From an uncultured Deefgea sp. (lineage in GTDB: Bacteria > Pseudomonadota > Gammaproteobacteria > Burkholderiales > Chitinibacteraceae): a stretch of DNA of 50,130 bases. Where the stretch lies: positions 1 through 50,130 of the forward strand of contig NZ_CAMTIA010000021.1 of assembly GCF_947072475.1 (NCBI RefSeq), given 5' to 3'. How positions within the stretch are numbered: the stretch's first letter is position 1; each line of letters starts with the position of its first letter. This document shows positions 7,289 through 14,362 of this stretch, piece after piece. The notes below the pieces were generated by a model, which had not been told where the DNA came from, did no database searches, and saw nothing but the letters and a program-made list of their open reading frames with translations. A program made the position numbers and the translations under genes.

Positions 7289-7349
7289 CGGTATTTCCTT
7301 AAAATAAGGTGGCAGCCATCTTGGCGGCGTTCTGCTTGCGGCTTGAACC

Positions 7350-7600
7350 ACAACGCCGTGACCCAAAGCCGCGCAAACGCGGCTGGTAAACCAAGCGCCG
7401 CCTAGTGGCGTGAACTCGAGCCCTCATTAAGCGCCGTGAAGATGAAGTGAAACTTAAGCGACGGTGCTTTCCTGAATACGCCCTGTCTTTGACTTACAAA
7501 TAGGCGCTAGCTGACGACGGTGTTTGTCGAGCTTTTGTCGAAAAAGCCTGCGCTAATTCGCTAATGCCGTTCACTTAAGCCAAGTGAGCGGCATTTTTTT
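7350..7600 (+). ncRNA. Candidate structured RNA ending in a strong intrinsic terminator
   Basis: The 600 bases between the reductase start and corA contain no credible plus-strand gene, yet a strong plus-strand terminator sits at 7563-7600. Upstream of it are nested hairpins: AGCCGCG-CAAA-CGCGGCT (7367-7384), AGCGCCGT (7430-7437) with ACGGTGCT (7461-7468) enclosing AAGT-GAA-ACTT, and CGAC ... GTCG near 7515-7529. It does not match the 6S, tmRNA, SRP or RNase P RNA features that I know. The 5' end is a guess. Confidence 0.4.
7563..7600 (+). terminator. Strong plus-strand Rho-independent terminator without an upstream gene
   Basis: AATGCCGTTCACTT (7563-7576), loop AAGCC, AAGTGAGCGGCATT (7582-7595) form a 14-bp stem with a single G-U pair, followed by a T-run to 7600. 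No plus-strand coding sequence ends nearby; corA starts downstream. Confidence 0.8.
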
Positions 7601-7847
7601 CTCGATTTCATTGCTGGTGTCGCTTTTGACGCCAAGGTACCGAGAAAATCAATCGAAAAACTCTGAATTTCCTCCGCGCCTCCGCGCCTCTGCGTCAGGT
7701 TTTCAGGGTTTATCGTTAAGTGAACTGTATTTGCGCCAATTCGCGGTATTTGGATGACGAATTCCGTATTGCAGCGATGGTACGAATCGATGCAATTTGT
7801 CGTGTGCAGCAGGGCAAATTGCCTGTAGCGCAGCGGCTTGCGCGGCG

Positions 7848-7853
7848 TATAAT
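7848..7853 (+). promoter_or_regulatory. Possible -10 box of the corA promoter
   Basis: A perfect TATAAT 36 bases before the corA ATG. No convincing -35 box lies at the right spacing, so only the -10 element is suggested. Confidence 0.4.
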
Positions 7854-7889
7854 CGGCGCGTTTGCCGCTTTAACCTTTCAAGGCTCATT

Positions 7890-8852
7890 ATGCTCAATGC
7901 CTTTGTACTGTCTGCTGGTCGTTTAATTCAGGTGCCTGCCTTGGTACCCGAGGATTTATCGCGCCCCGAAGTGTTGTGGGTCGATATGGTCGATCCCACC
8001 GACGACGAGCGTGAATTAGTGCAAAAGGTGTTTAAGCTCGAACTGCCCGAGGACGAAGAAGTTAAAGACTTGGAAGAATCGGCGCGCTGTTATGTCGATG
8101 AAAACGGCGTGCATATCAGTTCGTTTTTTCTGTCGCATTCCGAAGACGAATACACCAACGTCACGGTGTCGTTTTTGCTCAATCAAGGGCGCTTACTGAC
8201 CATTCGCCAAGACGAGCTGGCGGTGTTTCGTTTGTTTCGTTTACGCGCTCGCGTTCAGCCGGGCTTTGTTTCGACTGCACAAGAGATTTTGCTGGCGATT
8301 TACGATGCCGCTGTCGAGTACGACGCCGATGTACTCGAAGCAATCTATACCCAGCTCGATGGCGTGAGTCGCCGAGTGCTCGATCGCAGCGCCGAAATGA
8401 CCGATGAAATCATGGGCCAAGCGCTGGCTGAGCTCGCTGGCCACGAAGACATTAACGGTAAAGTGCGCCTCGATTTAATGGATACACGCCGTGCGCTGTC
8501 GTTTTTGCTGCGTAGCCGCGTCTTGGCCACCGCGCAAGAGGGCGATTTGCGCGAAGTGCTGCGCGATTTAGAATCGCTCAATAACCACAGCGCGTTTTTG
8601 TTCGATAAGATTAACTTCTTGATGGATGCGGTGATGGGTTTGATTAATCTGGCGCAAAATAAAATCATCAAGATTTTCTCGATTGCCAGCGTGGTGTTTC
8701 TACCGCCCACCTTGGTCGCCTCCATCTACGGGATGAATTTCGCCCACATGCCCGAACTCGCCGAAAGCTGGGGCTACCCCGCCGCCTTGGTGCTGATGGT
8801 GATCTCGGGGATTTCACCGTATTGGTTCTTTAAGCGTAAGGGTTGGTTATAG
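7890..8852 (+). CDS. corA: CorA-type magnesium/cobalt channel
   Basis: An inner-membrane Mg2+ channel of 320 residues. The large N-terminal cytosolic domain (about 1-255) is acidic and helical. Two C-terminal membrane helices follow, the first ending in the signature YGMNF (about residue 283), which forms the selectivity loop with the following MPE. Members of this family work as pentamers. The start at 7890 gives the usual N-terminus MLNAFVLSAGRLIQV with AAGG just upstream; the frame extends upstream without homology. The TAG stop codon is the first three bases of a 51-bp palindromic repeat. Monocistronic. Confidence 0.95.
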   Translation: MLNAFVLSAGRLIQVPALVPEDLSRPEVLWVDMVDPTDDERELVQKVFKLELPEDEEVKDLEESARCYVDENGVHISSFFLSHSEDEYTNVTVSFLLNQGRLLTIRQDELAVFRLFRLRARVQPGFVSTAQEILLAIYDAAVEYDADVLEAIYTQLDGVSRRVLDRSAEMTDEIMGQALAELAGHEDINGKVRLDLMDTRRALSFLLRSRVLATAQEGDLREVLRDLESLNNHSAFLFDKINFLMDAVMGLINLAQNKIIKIFSIASVVFLPPTLVASIYGMNFAHMPELAESWGYPAALVLMVISGISPYWFFKRKGWL

Positions 8853-8900
8853 GTATCTGGCTGTAGCCATTTTTGAATGTCGGTTACAAGCAAATACCCA
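8850..8900. repeat. 51-bp palindromic repeat, copy 5 of 11
   Basis: Ends TAGGTAT and AATACCCA, exactly 51 bp. The TAG is the corA stop codon. Reversed, its interior aligns with the copies at 1862 and 4108. A second element begins 13 nt after its end, the same spacing as after the copies at 37464 and 49990. Confidence 0.85.
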
Positions 8901-8913
8901 TAGATAAAGGGTA

Positions 8914-9185
8914 ATGTTCAGATTACGTGTTGATCGTTTTTTAAGTGCCTGCGGCACGGGTGTTTTACAGTCGCAGTCCGCGACGGGGACCCTCTTTCTT
9001 TGACTCGCCAAAGAAAGAGGGGGAAAGAAAGGCGATTTTGATCTCGCCCAGCTCCGCTGTGCCCTCGATCGATCGTGAGCCAAACGATAATGCTGTTTGT
9101 CTCTCTCCTCACTCGGTGCGCTTGGACGGGTTTCTAAGCCCCAGCCCGACGAGCGCGGCACAGCATCAACACCAAATCTGAACAT
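8914..9185 (-). mobile_element. MITE-like element with 11-bp terminal inverted repeats, copy 1
   Basis: A 272-bp unit bounded by perfect terminal inverted repeats ATGTTCAGATT and AATCTGAACAT. It has no transposase. The interior (about 8945-9165) is the long structured module found in the other orientation at 757 and 4159, with the stem CCCTCTTTCTTTG (8990-9002) / CAAAGAAAGAGGG (9009-9021) and loop ACTCGC. A further end-like sequence, TGTTCAGATTACG, occurs at 9203. I see no obvious target-site duplication. The remaining bases up to 9291 show no gene. Confidence 0.65.
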
Positions 9186-9291
9186 CGCTATGATTAAGGC
9201 GGTGTTCAGATTACGTTGCCGCATCTTGCTTGATCGCCGTGCTGCACATTGAATCTTGTCAACGCACTATATTCATCGGGATTGTCGGGAT

Positions 9292-9319
9292 AAAAAAATG
9301 GCCTGCAAAGCAGGCCATT
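9292..9319 (-). terminator. Rho-independent terminator of the RlmI-like methyltransferase gene
   Basis: AATGGCCTGC, loop of 3, GCAGGCCATT (9297-9319); on the minus strand it is followed by a run of T (complement of 9292-9298). Confidence 0.85.
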
Positions 9320-9332
9320 GTGATGCGAAGAC

Positions 9333-10361
9333 TTAAACGCGCAATAGCGCGATTTTAAGCGGATGCTGACCATCCGATGTTGGGAAGTCGCTATCGGGCT
9401 TAATCCATTCCATGCTGCTGATTGGGCGGCCGGCTTTGGCTGCCGAGCGCTCGAGTTGATCTAGCCAAGCATCGCGTGACACTTGCGCGACGTTATTGCA
9501 ACAAATCAGCGTACCGCCTTCGCTGGTCGACAATAGCGCCGGCTTAAACACTGAGGCGTAATCATTGACTAGGTCAACCACGCCAAATGGGCTTTTCGAG
9601 AAACGGGGTGGATCGAGCATCACCAAATCAAATTGTTGTTTTTCCAGTTTTGGGAACGTTGGCATGCGTTTACCGCGCACCATTGTCGCCTGGCCTTTAC
9701 CCGACAATTGATTTAATGCAGCAAAAGCATCCGATTGCACAAAGCGCACGCGGATTGGCAAGTCGTTGAGTTTGGCATTGTCTTTACCCACCAATAAACT
9801 CGACTCAGCAAAATCAATATTCACCACATGGCGGGCACCGGCTTTGGCGGCCGCAATCCCCACGCCGCAGGTGTAGGCAAATAGATTGAGCACGGATTTG
9901 CCTGCGGCTTCTTGCATTACACGGCGGCGGCCGGCGCGTAAATCTAAAAACAACCATGGATCTTGACCGTTGTGACGACCTTGAATGCGGTAATTCACAC
10001 CCAGCTCTTGAGCAATGCGTGGCTCGTAAGCGATGATTTCTTCGGCTTCAGTTAAGCGATTCATCACCCGCGAATGGCCGTGGCTGCGGTCGTTATACAC
10101 GAGGGCGCAAGCTGGATAAGTGCGGGCATAAAACGCGGCGATTTCGGCGTATTGCTCAATCGACAAAGCGCGGTGGAAAGTTTGAATCAGGATCAAATCG
10201 TTATAACGATCAATCGTTAAACCCGGTACGCCTTCAATACTGCCGTGAAATAAACGGTAAGTATTGGTTTGCTCGGCGGCGAGTTGAGTAATTAAGTCCG
10301 CGCGGTTGGCTAGCGCGGTATCAAGTAAGGAAAACAATGGTTCTTGCATCATATCAGTCAT
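9333..10361 (-). CDS. Class I SAM-dependent methyltransferase, RlmI/RlmK-like (rRNA cytosine-C5 type)
   Basis: 342 residues, cytosolic. The C-terminal two thirds is a Rossmann methyltransferase with the SAM loop LNLFAYTCGVG, acidic motif NIDFAE and the catalytic-region motif LDPPRFSKS. The N-terminal part (GVPGLTIDRYNDLILIQ) matches the EEHEE-like domain of RlmI-type 23S rRNA m5C methyltransferases. It lacks the N-terminal PUA domain and is about 50 residues shorter than E. coli RlmI, so the exact target base is uncertain. The start has GAGAT nine bases upstream. A terminator follows closely, and the gene is monocistronic. Confidence 0.85.
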   Translation of the reverse strand: MTDMMQEPLFSLLDTALANRADLITQLAAEQTNTYRLFHGSIEGVPGLTIDRYNDLILIQTFHRALSIEQYAEIAAFYARTYPACALVYNDRSHGHSRVMNRLTEAEEIIAYEPRIAQELGVNYRIQGRHNGQDPWLFLDLRAGRRRVMQEAAGKSVLNLFAYTCGVGIAAAKAGARHVVNIDFAESSLLVGKDNAKLNDLPIRVRFVQSDAFAALNQLSGKGQATMVRGKRMPTFPKLEKQQFDLVMLDPPRFSKSPFGVVDLVNDYASVFKPALLSTSEGGTLICCNNVAQVSRDAWLDQLERSAAKAGRPISSMEWIKPDSDFPTSDGQHPLKIALLRV

Positions 10362-10449
10362 GGTCTATCTCAATTAAATGGTAATCAGTCGATCAGTAAA
10401 CCGCGCAAGCCGCATCAATGCCGGCCATCAACCGCAGCTTACTTATGGT

Positions 10450-12171
10450 TTATTCTTGGCTTGGTTTACGGGTGCGTTTGGCTTTGGCAGGCACCACTGC
10501 CACTGCCGCTTCATCGGCGACAGTTACTGCGGCGACTTTCGGGCTGCGCTTGGTTTTGGCTGGCACCACTTCCACTGCCACTGCCGCTTCATCGGCGACA
10601 GCGACTGCGGTGACTTTCGGGTTACGCTTGGCTTTGGCTGGCACTACTGCCACTGCCACTTCATCGGCGACAGCTACTTCGGCTACTTTCGAGCTACGTT
10701 TGGCTTTGACTGGGGCAACTTCAAGTTCGCTGCTCGCCGCAGGGATGGCTTTAGCGGCGCGTTTTTTGGGCGCTTCAGCGGCATCCACGATGGATGCTAC
10801 TGCGTCAACCTTGGCTTTACTCGCCCGTTTGGCTTTCACTGGCAGCGCTTCATCGTCGATTGCGACCGCCACTTTAGGCTTGGCCACTTTATCTTCAGTG
10901 GGGCTAACGGCGGCTTTTTTAGCTTGAGTCGCTGGTGCTGTTTGCAAGTAATTGATGACGCCCAAGCCTGCTGCGCGGCCACTACTGAAACACGCCGTGA
11001 GTAAATAGCCACCGGTTGGCGCTTCCCAATCGAGCATTTCACCGGCGCAAAATACGCCGGGCGCTGGCTTGAGCATCAGATTGTCGTCTAAGCCAGCAAA
11101 CATCACCCCGCCGGCGCTGCTAATGGCTTCATCAATCGGGCGCGGCGCCACAAGTGTAATGGGCAATGATTTAATCGCCGCTGCCAATTTTGCCGGCTGC
11201 ATAAAGTCTGCTTTACTGACGAATTCACGCAATAAGCCGGCTTTAACGCCTTCAATTCCTAACTTGCGGCGTAAATGATTGGCCATCGAATCGGCGCCAC
11301 GCGGCAAAGATAATTCTTCGGTAATGCGTGCTAACGATTTTTGCGGTACTAAATCCAGCCACAACGTCGCGCTACCGTGCTCGGCAATATCATCTCGCAA
11401 TTGGCTAGACAGCGCATACACCAAGCTGCCCTCAACGCCGCCTGCGGTGAGCACAAATTCACCGATTTTTTTTGCGTCGTGCGGGCGAGTTGCTGCCGCG
11501 ACGGTTTTGAGCGGGCTTCCGGCAAATTTTTCGCTTAAATGCGTGCTCCAAGCCACGTCAAAACCGCAGTTGGCCGGTTTTAATGGTGCAATGGCCACGC
11601 CTTGCTCGGCCAATAACGGCACCCAAGCGCCATCTGAACCGAGCTTAGCCCAGCTAGCACCACCTAAAGCCAACACCACGGCATCAAATGTGCGCTGAAC
11701 TTCACCTTCTGGATTTGCAAAGCGCAATGCTTGGTTTTGATCCCAGCCTAACCAGCGATGGCGAACATGAAATTTAACGCCACTGGCTTTAAGCCGCGCT
11801 AACCACGCGCGCAATAGGGGCGCGGCTTTCATTTCTTTTGGAAAGACTCGCCCGGATGAGCCGATAAAAGTTTCAATGCCTAAATCATGCACCCAGCTAG
11901 TGAGTGCATTGGCACCAAACGGCGCAATCATTGGCGCTAGGTCTTGGCTGGCTGCGCCGTAACGGCCTAAAAACAGCGCCGAATCTTCAGCATGGGTAAT
12001 ATTCATTCCGCCGACACCGGCCAATAAAAATTTACGCCCAACTGATGGCATTGCATCAAATAGTTCAACTGAATATCCCGCCGCAGCAATCACTTCAGCA
12101 GCCATCAAGCCCGCAGGACCGCCACCAATAATGGCAATAGAAGGGGAGGCAGTCGATTTTTTCTTAGGCAT
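10450..12171 (-). CDS. HI0933/TIGR03862-type FAD flavoprotein with a long repetitive basic tail
   Basis: 573 residues. The first ~409 form an NAD(P)/FAD-dependent oxidoreductase of the HI0933-like (TIGR03862) group: dinucleotide fold SIAIIGGGPAGLMAAE at the N-terminus, LALGGASWAKLGSDG in the middle, and the closing FAD motif VFCAGEMLDWEAPTGGYLL. The family has no established substrate and is normally about 400 residues. The remaining ~164 residues are low complexity (Ala, Val, Lys, Arg, Pro) with about 3.5 tandem units of ~24 residues built on PAKAKRxPKV and VADEAAVAV. The tail resembles histone-H1-like or AlgP-like basic tails. The start at 12171 is chosen since the fold begins at once; the frame opens 19 codons earlier. 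Confidence 0.88.
   Translation of the reverse strand: MPKKKSTASPSIAIIGGGPAGLMAAEVIAAAGYSVELFDAMPSVGRKFLLAGVGGMNITHAEDSALFLGRYGAASQDLAPMIAPFGANALTSWVHDLGIETFIGSSGRVFPKEMKAAPLLRAWLARLKASGVKFHVRHRWLGWDQNQALRFANPEGEVQRTFDAVVLALGGASWAKLGSDGAWVPLLAEQGVAIAPLKPANCGFDVAWSTHLSEKFAGSPLKTVAAATRPHDAKKIGEFVLTAGGVEGSLVYALSSQLRDDIAEHGSATLWLDLVPQKSLARITEELSLPRGADSMANHLRRKLGIEGVKAGLLREFVSKADFMQPAKLAAAIKSLPITLVAPRPIDEAISSAGGVMFAGLDDNLMLKPAPGVFCAGEMLDWEAPTGGYLLTACFSSGRAAGLGVINYLQTAPATQAKKAAVSPTEDKVAKPKVAVAIDDEALPVKAKRASKAKVDAVASIVDAAEAPKKRAAKAIPAASSELEVAPVKAKRSSKVAEVAVADEVAVAVVPAKAKRNPKVTAVAVADEAAVAVEVVPAKTKRSPKVAAVTVADEAAVAVVPAKAKRTRKPSQE
10455..10720. repeat. Tandem coding repeat in the flavoprotein tail
   Basis: Units of roughly 66-75 bp repeat about 3.5 times in frame, each encoding one PAKxKRxPKV + VADEAAVAV unit. 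Unit lengths differ by whole codons, so copy number could vary between strains without breaking the frame. Confidence 0.8.
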
Positions 12172-12318
12172 AGGAAATCCAAACTCAATAGCAATAAAAC
12201 GCGAAGGCTCTCTTATACCGAAATTCACCGGCTAAGACTGCACAATTTGCTGTTTTTACGCATTTTTTACCAGAAAAAAAGTCTGCTCAGATGGCGATTA
12301 ACCGCGATAAGACATCGA

Positions 12319-14274
12319 TCAAGCCATTGGCTGAGACAAAAACCGAGTTAGCTCAGCCAAAGGCAGGGGTCGAGAGAAGTAGTAACCCTGTATTTCATCG
12401 CAATGCAATTGCGCTAAAACCGCTAAATGCGCTTCGGTTTCAACGCCCTCAGCAATCACGGTTAAGCCCAGATTATGTCCGAGACGAATAATGGCATCGA
12501 CAATGGCGGCGTCTTGATTCCCCGGTACCAGATTGCCAACAAAGCTTTGATCGATTTTTAATTTATTAATCGGAAATCGCCTTAAATAAGACAAGCTAGA
12601 ATAACCGGTACCAAAATCATCAATCGACAGCATCACCCCTAAATCGCGTAATTGCTGCAATAGCTCTATCGTGTGATCGGCGTCTTGCATCACGACGCTT
12701 TCTGTAATTTCTAACTCTATCCACGCTGGATCAACTGCGGTGGTTTGCAGCACCTGCCTTACCAAAGACAAAAAATGCGGGTGCTGAAACTGCCGCACCG
12801 AGATATTAATTGCCACAATCAATGGCGTGCCGGCATCTTGCCAAGCTTTAGCTTGCTGGCAAGCAGTACGTAAAATCCATTCGCCCATTGGAATAATCAG
12901 TCCGGATTCTTCGGCCAAGGGAATAAATTCAATCGGTGAAACCAATTGCCCATGATGGTGCCAACGAATTAAGCACTCAACACCAACAATTTGTAATGCA
13001 TCAATCTTTGCTTGGGGTTGAAAATACAGCTGCAATTGATTGCGCTCGATGGCATAGCGTAAATCGGCCTCAAGCGCCAAACGCTCTAAGGCACGTGCAT
13101 TCATTTCTTGATCGTAATAGCGCAAGGCATTGCCGCCTTGCTGCTGCACTTGCTCCAGTGCGGCGTCCATATTTCGGATCAGAGTGACCGCATCGTTGCC
13201 ATCTTGCGGATAAATCGCGCCGCCCATACTCAAGGTTAAAAATAACTCATGTCCGGCAATCAAAATGCCAGATTGCAAAGTGTCATGCAGCGCTTTAGCT
13301 AGCAACTCTGGCGGCCGATCTTCGCCGCGTAAATCCAATAAAGCGGCAAAATACGAGCTTTCAAATCGATATAATACGCCGCCAAATTGCTGAATAATCG
13401 GCTGCAATCGGGCGGTGACGGCGACCAATAATTCATCCCCCGCCTCATAACCCAAGCCGCCTTGGACCCGTTGAAAACGATCAATTGCAATCAAAATAAC
13501 CGCATACGGCGGCGTATCACCCAGAGCGGCAATATCGGCTTCAAAAACCCGCCGATTGAGTAGGTCGGTTAAGCGATCATGGCGGGCGGCATGGGCTAAT
13601 TTTTTTTCAGCGCGCTGGCGTGCATGAATGTAATACGCGACCAAAATCGCAATCACCACAATCGCCAAGCTATACGCCAGCACCAGCTTGATCATCACGC
13701 TCACATCACGCAAAGAATGACGACTCGCGGTTTCGATTTCTTGACTCACGTCGACAAAGGAATGATCTAATTCAGATAAAAATGCATTGGTATCGATCGC
13801 GCTTTCCACCAAGATCGCCCGCGCCTCATCGGTATCCACCGGCGTGGCTTGCATGGCTTGCTCTAAGCGAGTCGCTAATAATTTAGCATTGTCATCTAAA
13901 GCCATAATCGCCAGGTGTCGAGGATGTTGGTGGCGCTTAGGGTGAGATTGCTGCAATAGCTGAGTTAATGCCAACTGATTGTCAGCATATTTTTTTTTGA
14001 ACTGTGCTTGATTGAGGCCATACGCAAAGTATTGATTCATGATGACTTGGCGCTCAGTCACCTTGGTTTTAAGCTCACTGATGGTGCGCAAAATAGGGAC
14101 GGATTCATTGACTAGGGGCTGAATGACGGCATTCACTTGCTTGCCGCTATAAAACACCACAATGCTCAGCAATAAGCCAAGACCAATCACCAGCGCAAAA
14201 AAGAAATACACGCCAAATTGAGAAACCAGTGGTTTTAACCACTGGCAACAGCGTCGAGTCAACGAATGACGCAT
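12319..14274 (-). CDS. Membrane c-di-GMP phosphodiesterase with degenerate GGDEF and intact EAL domain
   Basis: 651 residues. Membrane helices at about 17-40 and 195-215 enclose a periplasmic four-helix-bundle sensor region. A GGDEF domain follows (about 235-385), but where the active GGDEF motif should be, the sequence reads RFESSYF, so cyclase activity is not expected. The EAL domain (about 395-645) keeps the catalytic residues: VECLIRW (the first Glu), NISVRQF, ELEITES, SIDDFGTGYSS, KIDQSF, AEGVET and QGYYFS. It should therefore degrade c-di-GMP in response to a periplasmic signal, with the GGDEF part possibly acting as a GTP sensor. Monocistronic; an AGG lies upstream of the ATG. Confidence 0.93.
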   Translation of the reverse strand: MRHSLTRRCCQWLKPLVSQFGVYFFFALVIGLGLLLSIVVFYSGKQVNAVIQPLVNESVPILRTISELKTKVTERQVIMNQYFAYGLNQAQFKKKYADNQLALTQLLQQSHPKRHQHPRHLAIMALDDNAKLLATRLEQAMQATPVDTDEARAILVESAIDTNAFLSELDHSFVDVSQEIETASRHSLRDVSVMIKLVLAYSLAIVVIAILVAYYIHARQRAEKKLAHAARHDRLTDLLNRRVFEADIAALGDTPPYAVILIAIDRFQRVQGGLGYEAGDELLVAVTARLQPIIQQFGGVLYRFESSYFAALLDLRGEDRPPELLAKALHDTLQSGILIAGHELFLTLSMGGAIYPQDGNDAVTLIRNMDAALEQVQQQGGNALRYYDQEMNARALERLALEADLRYAIERNQLQLYFQPQAKIDALQIVGVECLIRWHHHGQLVSPIEFIPLAEESGLIIPMGEWILRTACQQAKAWQDAGTPLIVAINISVRQFQHPHFLSLVRQVLQTTAVDPAWIELEITESVVMQDADHTIELLQQLRDLGVMLSIDDFGTGYSSLSYLRRFPINKLKIDQSFVGNLVPGNQDAAIVDAIIRLGHNLGLTVIAEGVETEAHLAVLAQLHCDEIQGYYFSRPLPLAELTRFLSQPMA

Positions 14275-14323
14275 TTGACCTACTTATGAAGAAAGGATGT
14301 ATGTTTTTTATAGCGTATAAGTT

Positions 14324-14351
14324 GAAACAGCGCAGCAATCTGCGCTGTTTC
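14324..14351. terminator. 12-bp hairpin after the BCCT gene
   Basis: GAAACAGCGCAG (14324-14335) pairs perfectly with CTGCGCTGTTTC (14340-14351), loop CAAT. It sits just downstream of the BCCT stop. It lacks a good T-run on the minus strand, so it may be a weak terminator or a 3'-protecting hairpin. Confidence 0.55.
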
Positions 14352-14362
14352 TTTACGTTAAA

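Noticed and set aside
10344-11004. Long plus-strand frames opposite the flavoprotein tail
   Set aside because: They are the antisense shadow of the low-complexity repeat, with Phe/Gly/His or Ala/Thr-rich nonsense translations.
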